DNA of 48,387 nt from Chromatiaceae bacterium (GCA_013426805.1 JACDZG010000051.1:1-48387); one strand, 5' to 3'; shown: positions 26,436 through 36,508, counted from the first letter of the stretch. Made by a program: numbers and translations. Notes: a model not told the origin generated them from the letters alone.

Positions 26436-27067
26436 CCCGGCGACGCCTGCCGCAACACCCGCTGCAAGGACGCGCCCAGCGCCGTGGCCGTCGCGTCGAA
26501 GTCCACCCCGGTGGTCAGATCCGCCACCTGGGTGACCGCGAGCCCCGGATAGCCGCAGGGGTCGATCCGGCGGAAGGGTTCGAGGTCCATGTCGATATTG
26601 AGCGCCACGCCGTGGTAGCTGCACCCGTGGCGGACCCGCAAACCAAGCGCGGCGATCTTGGCCCCGGCGACATAAACCCCAGGTGCGTCCGCACGGGCCT
26701 CGGCGGCGATCCCAACCGCGGCAAGCAGTTCAATCACCGCCTGCTCCAGCAAATGGACCAGGCGCTTGACGCCGACTCCCGAGCGGCGCAGGTCGAAGAG
26801 CAGGTAGGCGATGATCTGGCCGGGGCCATGGTAGGTCACCTGACCGCCGCGATCGGTCTGCACCACCGCAATGGCGCCCGGATCACGGAGATGCTCCGGG
26901 CGACCGGCCTGACCCAGGGTAAAAACCGGTGCGTGTTCCAGCAGCCAGATCGCGTCCGGGGTGTCCGCATCGCGCGCGTCGGTGAAGGCACGCATCGCCT
27001 CCCAGGTCGCACGGTAATCCTGGAGCCCGGCCAGGCGGCGGATGACGAGCGGTGCCCCGGCGTTCAT
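26432..27067 (-). CDS. lipB: Octanoyltransferase LipB
   Basis: Transfers octanoyl from acyl carrier protein to the lipoyl domain of target enzymes, first step of lipoate synthesis, cytoplasmic. About 211 aa, family length. Motifs: LLEHAPVFTLGQ, the signature TDRGGQVTYHGPGQ, GAKIAALGLRVRHGCSYHGVALN containing the catalytic Lys, and the catalytic Cys in IDPCGYPGLAVT near 167. The ATG at 27067 matches the usual start; a TTG at 27094 with AAGG upstream is possible. It follows ybeD by about 30 bases and probably shares a transcript with dacC-ybeD. Confidence 0.9.
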   Translation of the reverse strand: MNAGAPLVIRRLAGLQDYRATWEAMRAFTDARDADTPDAIWLLEHAPVFTLGQAGRPEHLRDPGAIAVVQTDRGGQVTYHGPGQIIAYLLFDLRRSGVGVKRLVHLLEQAVIELLAAVGIAAEARADAPGVYVAGAKIAALGLRVRHGCSYHGVALNIDMDLEPFRRIDPCGYPGLAVTQVADLTTGVDFDATATALGASLQRVLRQASPG

Positions 27068-27099
27068 GCCCGACTGCGTGATAGTGTCCGCCAATCGCC

Positions 27100-27453
27100 T
27101 TACAGGGCCCAGATCACCCGTTCGTCGTCAGTCAGGTCCTGGTAAATCGCATCGAGTTGAGCCCGGCTCTCGGCCTGGATCGTGACGGTCACCGCCAGCC
27201 ACTTGCCGCCGCTGCTCTCGCGCAGGCTGACGGTGGCCGCGTCGAATTCCGGGGCATGTCGACGCACGATCGCGACGACCAGAGCAGCGAACTCACCCTC
27301 CGCCCGCCCGACCGCTTTGATGGGGTAGCTGCAGGGGAACTCAAGCAGCGTCGGCGCGGCGGACGGCGGCGCGGACAGCGGTTCGATCGGTTCAATCGGT
27401 TCAATCGGTTCAATCGGTTCAATCGGTTCAATCGGTTCAATCGGTTCAGCCAT
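27100..27453 (-). CDS. ybeD: YbeD/DUF493 family protein with repetitive N-terminal tail
   Basis: Small ACT-like fold protein of 117 aa. The normal part starts near PTLLEFPCSYPIKAVGRAEG and runs to the stop (YbeD members are about 87-90 aa); YbeD lies between dacA/C and lipB in many gammaproteobacteria and its role is not settled. Here the N-terminus carries seven EPI tripeptides and one EPL, encoded by a 9-bp tandem repeat, a 25-residue addition. The ATG at 27453 (MAEPIEP) is preferred; 27462 is possible. The repeat keeps the frame whatever its copy number. Confidence 0.82.
   Translation of the reverse strand: MAEPIEPIEPIEPIEPIEPIEPIEPLSAPPSAAPTLLEFPCSYPIKAVGRAEGEFAALVVAIVRRHAPEFDAATVSLRESSGGKWLAVTVTIQAESRAQLDAIYQDLTDDERVIWAL
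27379..27450. repeat. 9-bp tandem repeat, eight units
   Basis: CGGTTCAAT is repeated head to tail in eight units (the first reads CGGTTCGAT, the last CGGTTCAGC) inside the 5' end of ybeD. The unit is three codons, so slippage changes the number of EPI tripeptides without a frameshift. Confidence 0.95.
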
Positions 27454-27485
27454 CGCCCACAAGCACCTTGTTTATGTTACGCCGA

Positions 27486-28682
27486 TCAAAACCACTGCAA
27501 CACGGTATCCCGCGTCCACTCCCACAGGCCGCCCTCGGCCACGGCCTCGAGCGCCACCAGCGGAACCCGGGTGATCTCCTCGCCGGCCAGGGTGACGACG
27601 ATGTCGCCCATCCGGGTACCTTGCGCGATCGGCGCGGTGAGCGTCGGCACCTGATCCATGCGGGCGCTCAACTCCGCGTAGCGACCACGCGGAATGGTCG
27701 CCAGGACATCACGCGCCGGACCGATCGGGACCTCCTCCCGATCGCCCTTCCAGACCCGCAGGTTTTTCACCGGTTCGCCGCCCGGATAAAGCCGATGGCT
27801 TTCGTAGAAGCGGAAGCCATAGTTCAGCAGTTCCAGACTGGCCGAGGCACGCGCCTCCGGATTCTTGGCTCCCAGAACCACCGAGACTAAACGCATGTCA
27901 TCGCGCTTGGCGGAGGCGACCAGGCAGTAGCCGGCGTTTTGGGTATAGCCGGTCTTGACGCCGTCCACGGTCGCGTCCCGCCACAGCAGACGGTTGCGAT
28001 TCTGCTGCTTGATGCCGTTGTATTCGTACTCCTTGGTCCCGTCCCACACATAGTACTGCGGAAACTCACGGATCAGGGCGACGGTGACCTTGGCGATATC
28101 GCGGGCGGTGGTGTAGTGGTTGTCATCGGGCAGCCCGGTGACGTTCACGAAGTGAGAGTTACTCATTCCCAGCCGTTGGGCCTGGGCATTCATCAACTCC
28201 GCAAAGACCTGCTCGCTGCCCGCCACATGTTCGGCCAGGGCAACGCTTGCATCGTTGCCGGACTGGATGATCATGCCCTTGAGCAGGTCCTCCAGGCCGA
28301 CCCGCTTGCCGACCTCGACGAACATCTTGGAGCCGCCGGTGCGCCAGGCGTTCTCACTGATCAGCACCTGGTCGGTCAGGTGCGCATGCCCCTCGGTCAG
28401 TTCCCGATAGAGGGTGTAGCCGGTCATGATCTTGGTCAGACTGGCCGGCTCCAGCCGCAGGTCGGCGTTGGACTCAGCCAGGACGGCACCGGTATTGAAG
28501 TCCACCAGGAGATAACTCTTGGCCTCGATCTGAGGTGGGGCCGGGATGCTCGGCACCGCCTGAGGCGCCGCCGGGGGGTTGATTGAAGGGGTGGTCGGGG
28601 TGCTCGATGCCCCCTGCGCCCCAAGCCGCGCGGGCAGGAGGGCAAGCAGACACAGGAGCAGCAGCGCGGGATGCAACTTCAT
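27486..28682 (-). CDS. dacC: D-alanyl-D-alanine carboxypeptidase (PBP5/6 type)
   Basis: Periplasmic serine carboxypeptidase that removes the terminal D-Ala of peptidoglycan stem peptides, held to the inner membrane by a C-terminal amphipathic helix. About 398 aa. A signal peptide MKLHPALLLLCLLALLPARL is followed by a Pro-rich linker; the active-site SLTK is near 84-87, the second motif SGN in MIIQSGNDAS and the third KTG in VDGVKTGYTQNAG. The C-terminal beta domain and WEWTRDTVLQWF anchor helix are present. The ATG at 28682 fits the signal sequence; the frame is open to 28757. Gene order rlpA-dacC-ybeD-lipB is the usual one. dacA is an equally valid name. Confidence 0.9.
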   Translation of the reverse strand: MKLHPALLLLCLLALLPARLGAQGASSTPTTPSINPPAAPQAVPSIPAPPQIEAKSYLLVDFNTGAVLAESNADLRLEPASLTKIMTGYTLYRELTEGHAHLTDQVLISENAWRTGGSKMFVEVGKRVGLEDLLKGMIIQSGNDASVALAEHVAGSEQVFAELMNAQAQRLGMSNSHFVNVTGLPDDNHYTTARDIAKVTVALIREFPQYYVWDGTKEYEYNGIKQQNRNRLLWRDATVDGVKTGYTQNAGYCLVASAKRDDMRLVSVVLGAKNPEARASASLELLNYGFRFYESHRLYPGGEPVKNLRVWKGDREEVPIGPARDVLATIPRGRYAELSARMDQVPTLTAPIAQGTRMGDIVVTLAGEEITRVPLVALEAVAEGGLWEWTRDTVLQWF

Positions 28683-28785
28683 GGGGAGTAATCGGAGACT
28701 CGCGGTGGTAGCAGGCGAATGGCGCTTAATTCTAACCGTGCGCCGGCTATTTGACACTCGCCTTAGGCGATTGCCGGAAACCGCC

Positions 28786-29940
28786 TCAGTTCCAGACCCG
28801 CCGCGGTTCGCTCACGCCAAGGGTCGACAGCTTGGCGGACACCCGCCGCGCCTCGCCCTCCGATCCAAAGGGGCCGACGCGGACCTTGTAGAGATTGGCG
28901 CCGCCCTCCGCGGGGCGCTGCACGCGCACCTGCTCCGCCAACTGGGTTGTCAGTCGCTCGCGCAGACGCTCGGCGTTGTGCGGATCGCCGAAGGCACCCA
29001 CCTGGAGATAGAGGCTGGTCGTCCCTGCCCCGCCGACATCCGCGGCGACGGCTGAACCCGCGGGCGCGGCGGCTGCCCTGGTCTCGGAGGCTGCAGCGCT
29101 CTGCGCGGCGACGACCGCGGACTGGTCAGCCGCCGATTGCAGCGACGAGGGCGCCCTGGTGTCCGCCGCGGGCCGCGTCGGCGGTTTGGGTTCGATGGCG
29201 GCGAGTGCCGCGGCAACGGCCCGGTCGCGCGACGCGGACGCTTTGGCCGGACCCGCGCTCCGCCGCGATGCCGTACCGGCGGTCATCGTCGGCGAGCGGG
29301 CCGGCGGTTGTTTGGCCGCGAGGAAAGGTCCGCGCGAGGTTCCGGGGTCGGTAGCGGGACGCCTCGGATCAATGGCCCGCACCTCGACCAGCGCCGTGCC
29401 GTTCGCGACCACCCCGATTTTGGTGGCCGCGGCATAGGACAGATCAATGACCCGCGGCCCGTGGAACGGCCCCCGGTCGTTGATGCGCACGACCGCGCTC
29501 CGACCATTTTCCACATTCGTCACTCGCGCATAGGTCGGCAGCGGCAGCGTCTTGTGGGCCGCCGTCATCGAGTACATATCGTAGCGCTCGCCGGAACTGG
29601 TTTTTTGCCCGTGGAATTTCTTTCCGTACCAGGACGCCATCCCCCGCTCCACATGCCCCTGACTGTCCTGCTTTGTGTAATAGCGCTTGCCGCGCACAAC
29701 GTAGGTGGCCATGTTCCCATACTTGGAGCGGGGCTCCACGCGCGGGACCGCATCCGGAGTGTCAGCCAAATTCAAACCCCGATCACCGGGTGCACCATCC
29801 GCCGTATCGCCCCCCCGGCTGGCGCAGCCGCCCAGCGCCAGCAGCAAGCCGCCGATGGCGGCCGCTTGCAGGACACGGGCCGCGACGGCAGAGCGTCGGC
29901 GCCTCGACGCCTCTTGAAAGCTCGCGTTGCGCGCGTTCAT
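28786..29940 (-). CDS. rlpA: RlpA septal ring lytic transglycosylase lipoprotein
   Basis: Outer-membrane lipoprotein that cuts glycan strands lacking stem peptides. About 384 aa. Lipobox LALGGC with Cys near 39; the double-psi barrel spans about 95-190 with GMASWYGKKFHGQKTSSGE, containing the catalytic Glu/Asp region, and RINDRGPFHGPRVIDLS; a long Ala/Pro/Ser-rich linker follows; a SPOR domain at about 305-380 (LYLQVGAFGDPHNAERL) should bind denuded glycan at the septum. The ATG at 29940 is chosen because the lipoprotein signal follows it; 29976 is upstream. Usually rodA-mltB-rlpA; here mltB is missing. Confidence 0.9.
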   Translation of the reverse strand: MNARNASFQEASRRRRSAVAARVLQAAAIGGLLLALGGCASRGGDTADGAPGDRGLNLADTPDAVPRVEPRSKYGNMATYVVRGKRYYTKQDSQGHVERGMASWYGKKFHGQKTSSGERYDMYSMTAAHKTLPLPTYARVTNVENGRSAVVRINDRGPFHGPRVIDLSYAAATKIGVVANGTALVEVRAIDPRRPATDPGTSRGPFLAAKQPPARSPTMTAGTASRRSAGPAKASASRDRAVAAALAAIEPKPPTRPAADTRAPSSLQSAADQSAVVAAQSAAASETRAAAAPAGSAVAADVGGAGTTSLYLQVGAFGDPHNAERLRERLTTQLAEQVRVQRPAEGGANLYKVRVGPFGSEGEARRVSAKLSTLGVSEPRRVWN

Positions 29941-30001
29941 TGGACCACTCCCCCGGTTTTTTTCGGTAAACGCCACCGCGTGTCAAGCTCCAAGAAACTG
30001 A

Positions 30002-30094
30002 AATTTCAAACAGCGTCTCCACCGAGGTTGGTTGAACCCCCAAGGCCGAACACACCATGAAAACTACGCATTTCGCGCCGGACGCGGTTTAAAT
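30002..30094. repeat. About 93-bp dispersed element, copy 2
   Basis: Matches 967-1056 in the same orientation, including CCAAGGCCGAACACACCATG and GACGCGGTTTAA. The ends are imperfect inverted repeats (AATTTCAAACAGCGTC against AATTTAAACCGCGTCC from the other side). It fills most of the gap between rlpA and rodA. Confidence 0.72.
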
Positions 30095-30141
30095 TATCAG
30101 GCATTACTTTGAGTATATCCGCAAAGATGCTCAATACAAAG

Positions 30142-31263
30142 CTATTTGCGATGCGTCTGGATCGCCATCAACATACCAAAACCAGCCATCAGCGTGACCA
30201 TGGAGGTCCCGCCGTAGCTGATCAGCGGCAGCGGCACACCGACCACGGGCAGCAAGCCGGTGACCATGCCGGTGTTGACGAAGACATAGATGAAGAACAC
30301 CAGCGACAGGCCCCCGGCGAGCAACCGCCCGTAGGTGTCCGGGGCATTCACCGCGATCACGAGCCCGCGATAGATGAGAAAAAGATACAGGGCGAGCAGC
30401 ACCAGGATCCCGAACAGACCGAACTCCTCCCCGATCACCGCAAAAATAAAATCGGTGTGACGCTCCGGCAGAAACTCCAGGTGGGACTGGGTGCCGTTCA
30501 ACCAGCCCTTGCCATACAGGCCGCCGGAGCCGATGGCGATCTGCGACTGGATAATGTGGTAACCGGAGCCCAGCGGATCCGACGAGGGGTCCAGAAAGGT
30601 CAGGACCCGCTGCCGCTGATAATCCCGCATCGTGTGCCACAGCAGCGGCGCCAAGGCGCCCGCGGCCCCACTCGTCAGCAGGATGAAACGCCAGCCCAGG
30701 CCCCCGATGAACAGCACCGTGATCCCCGCCCCGGCCACTAGGATCGCGGTGCCCAGATCCGGTTGTTTGGCGATCAGGACCACCGGGACCAGGATCAGCA
30801 GGGCGACCGCCAGCACGCGCGGCAGACCGGGCGGCAAGGGCCGCGCGGCCAAGACCCAGGCGACCGCCATGGGCACGGCGAGCTTGAGCAGTTCCGATGG
30901 CTGAAAACGCACCACCCCCAGGTCGAGCCAACGCTGGGCACCCTTGCCCACGTCGCCGAACAGCAGCACCGCCAACAGCATCAGAACACCCAGCACATAC
31001 AGCGGGAGCGACCAGCGGCGCAGGTGATCGGGCGAGACCTGAGCCAGTACGAACATGAGTCCGAATGCCAGGGCGAGCCGCAACAACTGGCGCTCGACCA
31101 CGGCGAAATCGCGGTCCCCGGCACTGAACAGGACAGCCAGACCGAAGGCGCAGAGCAAGAACAACCCCCCCAGGAGTGGGGTATCGAGATGCAGACGCCG
31201 CAGGAAACCCGCGCGCCGGTCGACCACCGACTGGAAACCGGATGCCAGGGGCCTAGTCGCCAT
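30142..31263 (-). CDS. rodA: RodA peptidoglycan glycosyltransferase
   Basis: SEDS-family glycan polymerase of the elongasome, partner of PBP2. 373 aa, about ten membrane helices. Family features: RWLDLGVVRFQPSELLKLA, AKQPDLGTAILV with the catalytic Asp region, GSGGLYGKGWLNGTQSHLEF, LPERHTDFIFAVIGEEFG and VGVPLPLISYGGTSM near the C-terminus. The start overlaps the 3' end of mrdA by 11 bases (31253-31263), so translation is coupled. Downstream, a 93-bp repeat separates it from rlpA. Confidence 0.93.
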   Translation of the reverse strand: MATRPLASGFQSVVDRRAGFLRRLHLDTPLLGGLFLLCAFGLAVLFSAGDRDFAVVERQLLRLALAFGLMFVLAQVSPDHLRRWSLPLYVLGVLMLLAVLLFGDVGKGAQRWLDLGVVRFQPSELLKLAVPMAVAWVLAARPLPPGLPRVLAVALLILVPVVLIAKQPDLGTAILVAGAGITVLFIGGLGWRFILLTSGAAGALAPLLWHTMRDYQRQRVLTFLDPSSDPLGSGYHIIQSQIAIGSGGLYGKGWLNGTQSHLEFLPERHTDFIFAVIGEEFGLFGILVLLALYLFLIYRGLVIAVNAPDTYGRLLAGGLSLVFFIYVFVNTGMVTGLLPVVGVPLPLISYGGTSMVTLMAGFGMLMAIQTHRK

Positions 31264-33142
31264 CGGCTGGTCCTGGGTCGGTCATCGGTGTCGATCCCCC
31301 GAGATAGGCATCGATGACTTTGCGCGCCACCGGGGCCGCGGTCGAACCCCCATGCCCGCCATTCTCCACGATGACCGCTACCGCAATCCGCGGGTCGTCC
31401 ACCGGCGCAAAAGCGATGAAGAGCGCGTGATCACGCATCCGCTCGTCGATGCGCGCCGCGTTGTATGACTGGTTCTGACCCAAGGTGAAGACCTGCGCGG
31501 TGCCGGTCTTGCCGGCAATCCGATAGTCCTGACTGCGGATGCCCTTGGCGGTCCCCCGCGCCCCCTCCACCACCTGGGTCATGGCACGGATGATCTGGTC
31601 CCAGCGGCGCGGGTCGGCCACGTCGATTTGGTGGGAGACCACCGGCAGGTCCTCCGCCGCCGGCGCTCCCGGCAGTTGGGCGCTGCGCGCGACGCGCGGC
31701 TGGAAGAAATGTCCACGACTGGCCAAGCTCGCGGTGGCGACCGCGAGCTGCAAGGGCGTGGCCAGAAAGGCGCCCTGGCCGATCCCGACAATCAGCGTTT
31801 CGCCCGGATACCAGACTTGTTTGCGCACCTGCTCCTTCCACTCTTTCGACGGCACCAGCCCGCTCATCTCGCCGGCCACGTCGATCCCGGTGCGTGAACC
31901 GAAGCCAAACTCGCCCAGAAACGGCTTGAGACGCTCGATCCCGATCGCATGGGCGAGATCGTAGAAATACACATCACAGGATTGCACCAGCGCCGCCTCC
32001 AAGGCCACGGCCCCATGCCCGCCGCGCCGCCAGCAGCGATACCGGTGACTCTGGCCGGGGAGCCGGTAATAGCCGGGGCAGTAGGTGACCTTGCGGGCGT
32101 TGGTCACCTCGGTGACCAGCCCGGCCAGACCGACAAAGGGTTTGACCGTCGATCCCGGCGGGTACTGACCGCGAACCGCCCGATTGTAGAGCGGCTTGTC
32201 GGGCGAATAGAGCAAGGCATGGTAGTCCTTCTTCCCGATGCCCTCGACAAACGGGTTGGGATCGAAGCTCGGCTGACTCACCAGGGCCAGGACCCCGCCG
32301 GTGCGCGGGTCCACGGCCACCACGGCCCCGCGATGATCGCCCAGTGCCCGCGTAGCGGCGCGCTGCACCTCGATATCCAGAAACAGGTGCAGATCACGAC
32401 CCGGCACCGGAGGCTTGCCTTCCAGCGTCCGCAGGACCCGCCCGCGGGCGTTCACCTCCACCTGCTGATATCCCACGTGCCCATGCAGCAGTGACTCATG
32501 CGCCTTTTCCACGCCGCCCTTGCCGATGAAATTGGTCCCGGCGTAGTCGCTGGTATCGATGCGCTCCATTTCCTGCTCATTGATCCGCCCCACATAACCA
32601 AGGACATGGGCCGTCAGCTCGCCATAAGGATAGGTGCGCAGCAGTTCCGCATGGACCTCCACGCCGGGAAAGCGATAGCTGTCCAGGGCGAAGCGCGCCA
32701 CCTCCTCCGGGGTCAGATTGAGCCGCACCGGGACGCCCTGAAAGCGCACGCGCTGACGTTTCATCCGCGCGAAACGTTCCCGATCCTTGTCGTCCACCCG
32801 GATGATGGCAGCGAGGGCGGCGATGGTCGCGTCCAGATCGACCACTTTCTCGATGGTGACTTCGAGCGAAAAGGAGGGGTGATTGTCGGCCAGCACGACG
32901 CCCTTGGCATCGTAGATCAGCCCGCGGGCGGGCGGGACCGGCTGGACCTTGACCCGATTATCCCGCGACAGCACCGAGAAGTGTTCGTGATCATGAACCT
33001 GCAACCGCGTCAACCGCACCGCCACCACCGCCAGCGCGGCCAAGACCAGGACCCCGGCGATGATGGCGCGCGTGGCGACCAGGCGCTGCTCGCGTTGCCG
33101 GTCCGCAAGCCTCGAATCCACGGGCCAGGAATCGCGCGACAT
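31253..33142 (-). CDS. mrdA: Penicillin-binding protein 2
   Basis: Transpeptidase for cell elongation, 629 aa, inner-membrane anchored with the bulk in the periplasm. A single N-terminal membrane helix (IIAGVLVLAALAVVAVRL) follows a short cytoplasmic tail; the dimerisation domain holds DAKGVVLADNHPSFSL; the active-site Ser lies in YPPGSTVKPFVGL near 340; the SxN-type motif is in VQSCDVYFYD and the KTG in RIAGKTGTAQVF near 550. The last 15 residues (DPGPADGD) overlap rodA. It is directly after mreD with a 3-base gap, forming the mreBCD-mrdAB unit. Confidence 0.93.
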   Translation of the reverse strand: MSRDSWPVDSRLADRQREQRLVATRAIIAGVLVLAALAVVAVRLTRLQVHDHEHFSVLSRDNRVKVQPVPPARGLIYDAKGVVLADNHPSFSLEVTIEKVVDLDATIAALAAIIRVDDKDRERFARMKRQRVRFQGVPVRLNLTPEEVARFALDSYRFPGVEVHAELLRTYPYGELTAHVLGYVGRINEQEMERIDTSDYAGTNFIGKGGVEKAHESLLHGHVGYQQVEVNARGRVLRTLEGKPPVPGRDLHLFLDIEVQRAATRALGDHRGAVVAVDPRTGGVLALVSQPSFDPNPFVEGIGKKDYHALLYSPDKPLYNRAVRGQYPPGSTVKPFVGLAGLVTEVTNARKVTYCPGYYRLPGQSHRYRCWRRGGHGAVALEAALVQSCDVYFYDLAHAIGIERLKPFLGEFGFGSRTGIDVAGEMSGLVPSKEWKEQVRKQVWYPGETLIVGIGQGAFLATPLQLAVATASLASRGHFFQPRVARSAQLPGAPAAEDLPVVSHQIDVADPRRWDQIIRAMTQVVEGARGTAKGIRSQDYRIAGKTGTAQVFTLGQNQSYNAARIDERMRDHALFIAFAPVDDPRIAVAVIVENGGHGGSTAAPVARKVIDAYLGGSTPMTDPGPADGD

Positions 33143-33145
33143 GGC

Positions 33146-33634
33146 TCAGCAGGCTCCGGCCCGGCGCCCGAGGTCGCGCAGGACCGCATAGGTCCAGGGC
33201 CACAGGGCGGTGCCGATGAAGGTGGGTGCCCAGTAGATCAGGGTGGGAGTCGGCGCGGCGGTGGCGCCGAGCACCCACAGGTAAAGCAGCCGCTCCACCA
33301 ATAACAACACCCAGACGAACAGGGTTTGTTGCCACAAGGGAAAAATGCGCAGCCGCTGATGAAGCTCCACCACCAGATAAACGACCACCGAGAACCCCAG
33401 GGCATGGTGACCGAGCACCGCGCCGGTCATCACATCGAGCACCAACCCGGTGCCAAAGGCCCAGAAAACGCCCACCCGCTGCGGCAGGGCCAATGACCAG
33501 AAGATCAGGGTCAGCACCACCCATTGGGGCCGGAAATCCTCCGTCCAGCCGGGCATCGGCAGAATACTGAGGAACAGCGCCGCCAGGAGACTGACGACGA
33601 TCGCCCAGGTACCGCGCCGGGCAACCTCTTTCAA
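33146..33634 (-). CDS. mreD: Rod shape-determining protein MreD
   Basis: Integral membrane protein of the elongasome, 162 aa, the family length. Hydrophobic segments: about 11-30 (AIVVSLLAALFLSILPMPGW), 38-60, 70-92 (FWAFGTGLVLDVMTGAVLGHHALGF), 100-120 and 135-150. The GLVLDVMTGAVLG segment is a MreD signature. The start overlaps the mreC stop (ATGA at 33631-33634), typical of coupled translation. Confidence 0.9.
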   Translation of the reverse strand: MKEVARRGTWAIVVSLLAALFLSILPMPGWTEDFRPQWVVLTLIFWSLALPQRVGVFWAFGTGLVLDVMTGAVLGHHALGFSVVVYLVVELHQRLRIFPLWQQTLFVWVLLLVERLLYLWVLGATAAPTPTLIYWAPTFIGTALWPWTYAVLRDLGRRAGAC

Positions 33635-34551
33635 GGGAATGGCCCGGCGGGCAGCGCCCCGCCCGGACTGGAGTCCGTGGGGCTGGAACCGGGGCGATCG
33701 CCCCGGCCGCGAACCTTCGGACGCTCGTCGGGAGTCAGGGTCCAGACCAACAAGACCTCGCGGCTGCGATCCAGCCGGGCGGTGGGTTCCGCCTTGACCG
33801 CGGTGAAGGGGTTGTCCGGCTCATGCCCGACCGCCGTGACACGCGCCACCGGATACCCCGGCGGGAAGCGTCCGCCCATCCCGGAGGTCACCAGCAGATC
33901 GCCGATGCGGATGTCCGCATTCTTGGGAATGTGCAAGAGTTCCAGTTCCTGGCTGAGACCGGTCCCGGCAGCGATCGTGCGTAACCCGTTGCGATTCACC
34001 TGCACCGGAAGCGCATGATCGGCATCGGTGATCAGCAGGACGGTGGCTGAGAATGGGTTGGTCGCGACCACCTGCCCCATCACGGCGTTGGCATCCAGCA
34101 CCGGCTGACCCATATAAACCCCGGAATTGGTCCCCTTATTGATCAGGACTTGCTGCCGGTAATCGGCCAGATCCACCTCCAGGATCTCCGCGATCAGGAC
34201 CCGCTCCCCGATCTTGAAGGAAGAACCCAGGAGGTCACGCAGGCGCATGTTCTCGGCCTCCAATGACGCGAGTTGCTGGAGACGCGCACTCAGGAGCATG
34301 TTCTCGCGCCGCAAGGACTGGTTCTGATTGCGCAGCCGACGCTCGTCCACCAGTCGACCCTGAGCACCGCGGACGTAGCGGATCGGCAGATCCGCCAGCA
34401 ATTGCAGCGGATAGACCACGACTGCCACGACCGAGCGCACCGCCCCCAAGCGTTGGTAGCGATCGTCGGCCACGATCAGCCCGAGTGCCATGAGGACCGC
34501 CAGGATCACCCGGAAGGTGGGCGACGGCCCATGGAGAAACAGTGGTTTGAT
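33631..34551 (-). CDS. mreC: Rod shape-determining protein MreC, start codon unclear
   Basis: Periplasmic scaffold that links MreB to PBP2 and RodA; one N-terminal helix (VILAVLMALGLIVADDRY), a coiled coil (about 70-115, RLRNQNQSLRRENMLLSARL) and beta barrels with LINKGTNSGVYMGQPV and PVARVTAVG. Homologues begin MKPLF; here the matching codons read ATC-AAA-CCA-CTG-TTT at 34551-34537, so the normal ATG is ATC. The nearest standard start in frame is GTG at 34509, which removes 14 residues but keeps the helix; neither has a good ribosome-binding site. I list the longer form because similarity begins there. The C-terminus ends in a Pro/Gly/Ser-rich tail. Confidence 0.88.
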   Translation of the reverse strand: MKPLFLHGPSPTFRVILAVLMALGLIVADDRYQRLGAVRSVVAVVVYPLQLLADLPIRYVRGAQGRLVDERRLRNQNQSLRRENMLLSARLQQLASLEAENMRLRDLLGSSFKIGERVLIAEILEVDLADYRQQVLINKGTNSGVYMGQPVLDANAVMGQVVATNPFSATVLLITDADHALPVQVNRNGLRTIAAGTGLSQELELLHIPKNADIRIGDLLVTSGMGGRFPPGYPVARVTAVGHEPDNPFTAVKAEPTARLDRSREVLLVWTLTPDERPKVRGRGDRPGSSPTDSSPGGALPAGPFP

Positions 34552-34568
34552 CGGAGAAAACCGCCCCG

Positions 34569-35915
<1,347 letters not shown>

Positions 35916-36266
35916 TCACCCCGACCTGCCAACCGGTCCGACCAGGGCCATGATCTTTGCCTGGACGTCATTCAACTCGGCGGCTGAAACCTGTCCTTTG
36001 TACTGCGCCCGACGCGCCCCCCAATCGAGACTCTTGACCTGGTCGGCCAGGGCGGCGCCCGGACGGTCGCCCGCAATCGGCACTTCAAAAGGATAACCCT
36101 TGATCTGCGTTGTCATCGGGCAACAGAGCATCAGGCCCGTCTTGCCGTTGTAGGCCGCAGGGCTGACGACCAGCGCCGGCCGATGACCGGCTTGCTCGTG
36201 CCCGGCCTGCGGATCGAAATGCAGCCACACAATATCGCCCGCCTCCGGCACGTAACGGCGAACCAT
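35916..36266 (-). CDS. mazF: MazF/PemK-type mRNA interferase toxin
   Basis: Type II toxin that cuts single-stranded RNA at short sequences. 116 aa, usual size. Motifs: PEAGDIVWLHFDPQAGHEQAGHRPALV at the N-terminus with the conserved Arg, the strand GLMLCCPMTTQIKGYPFEV with the Thr of the active site, and VKSLDWGARRAQ. It overlaps the antitoxin gene by one base (36266), toxin after antitoxin, as usual. Cells should survive because MazE binds it. It probably helps keep the island in place. Confidence 0.92.
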   Translation of the reverse strand: MVRRYVPEAGDIVWLHFDPQAGHEQAGHRPALVVSPAAYNGKTGLMLCCPMTTQIKGYPFEVPIAGDRPGAALADQVKSLDWGARRAQYKGQVSAAELNDVQAKIMALVGPVGRSG

Positions 36267-36508
36267 CAGAGGGCTTCCTTGCCCAGTGGTGAGCCGAAAT
36301 CGACCTCGGCGTGCAGGTTCTCCGCCGTGATGTCGGCCAGCAATCGAGCGAGGTCATATTCTTTCGGGCGAATCGGCTCGATCACGATGCACCCGCCTTC
36401 CTCGCGCATATCAACCGTCTCGTCCAGACTCAAGTGCGCGGCCGCCATGATGGCCGCGGGAATACGCACTGATGCACTGTTACCCCACTTTTTCACAGTC
36501 ACTCGCAT
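36266..36508 (-). CDS. mazE: MazE-type antitoxin (AbrB fold)
   Basis: 80 aa. N-terminal swapped-hairpin DNA-binding domain starting MRVTVKKWGNSASVRIPAAI, the standard MazE opening, then a flexible acidic C-terminal tail (EVDFGSPLGKEAL) that blocks MazF. GGAG lies just before the ATG. An inverted GTATC/GATAC pair upstream (36523-36541) is a plausible self-operator. Confidence 0.92.
   Translation of the reverse strand: MRVTVKKWGNSASVRIPAAIMAAAHLSLDETVDMREEGGCIVIEPIRPKEYDLARLLADITAENLHAEVDFGSPLGKEAL

Noticed and set aside
27379-27450. Tandem repeat considered as a CRISPR-like array
   Set aside because: Units are 9 bp and contiguous without spacers, and they encode EPI tripeptides in frame with ybeD.
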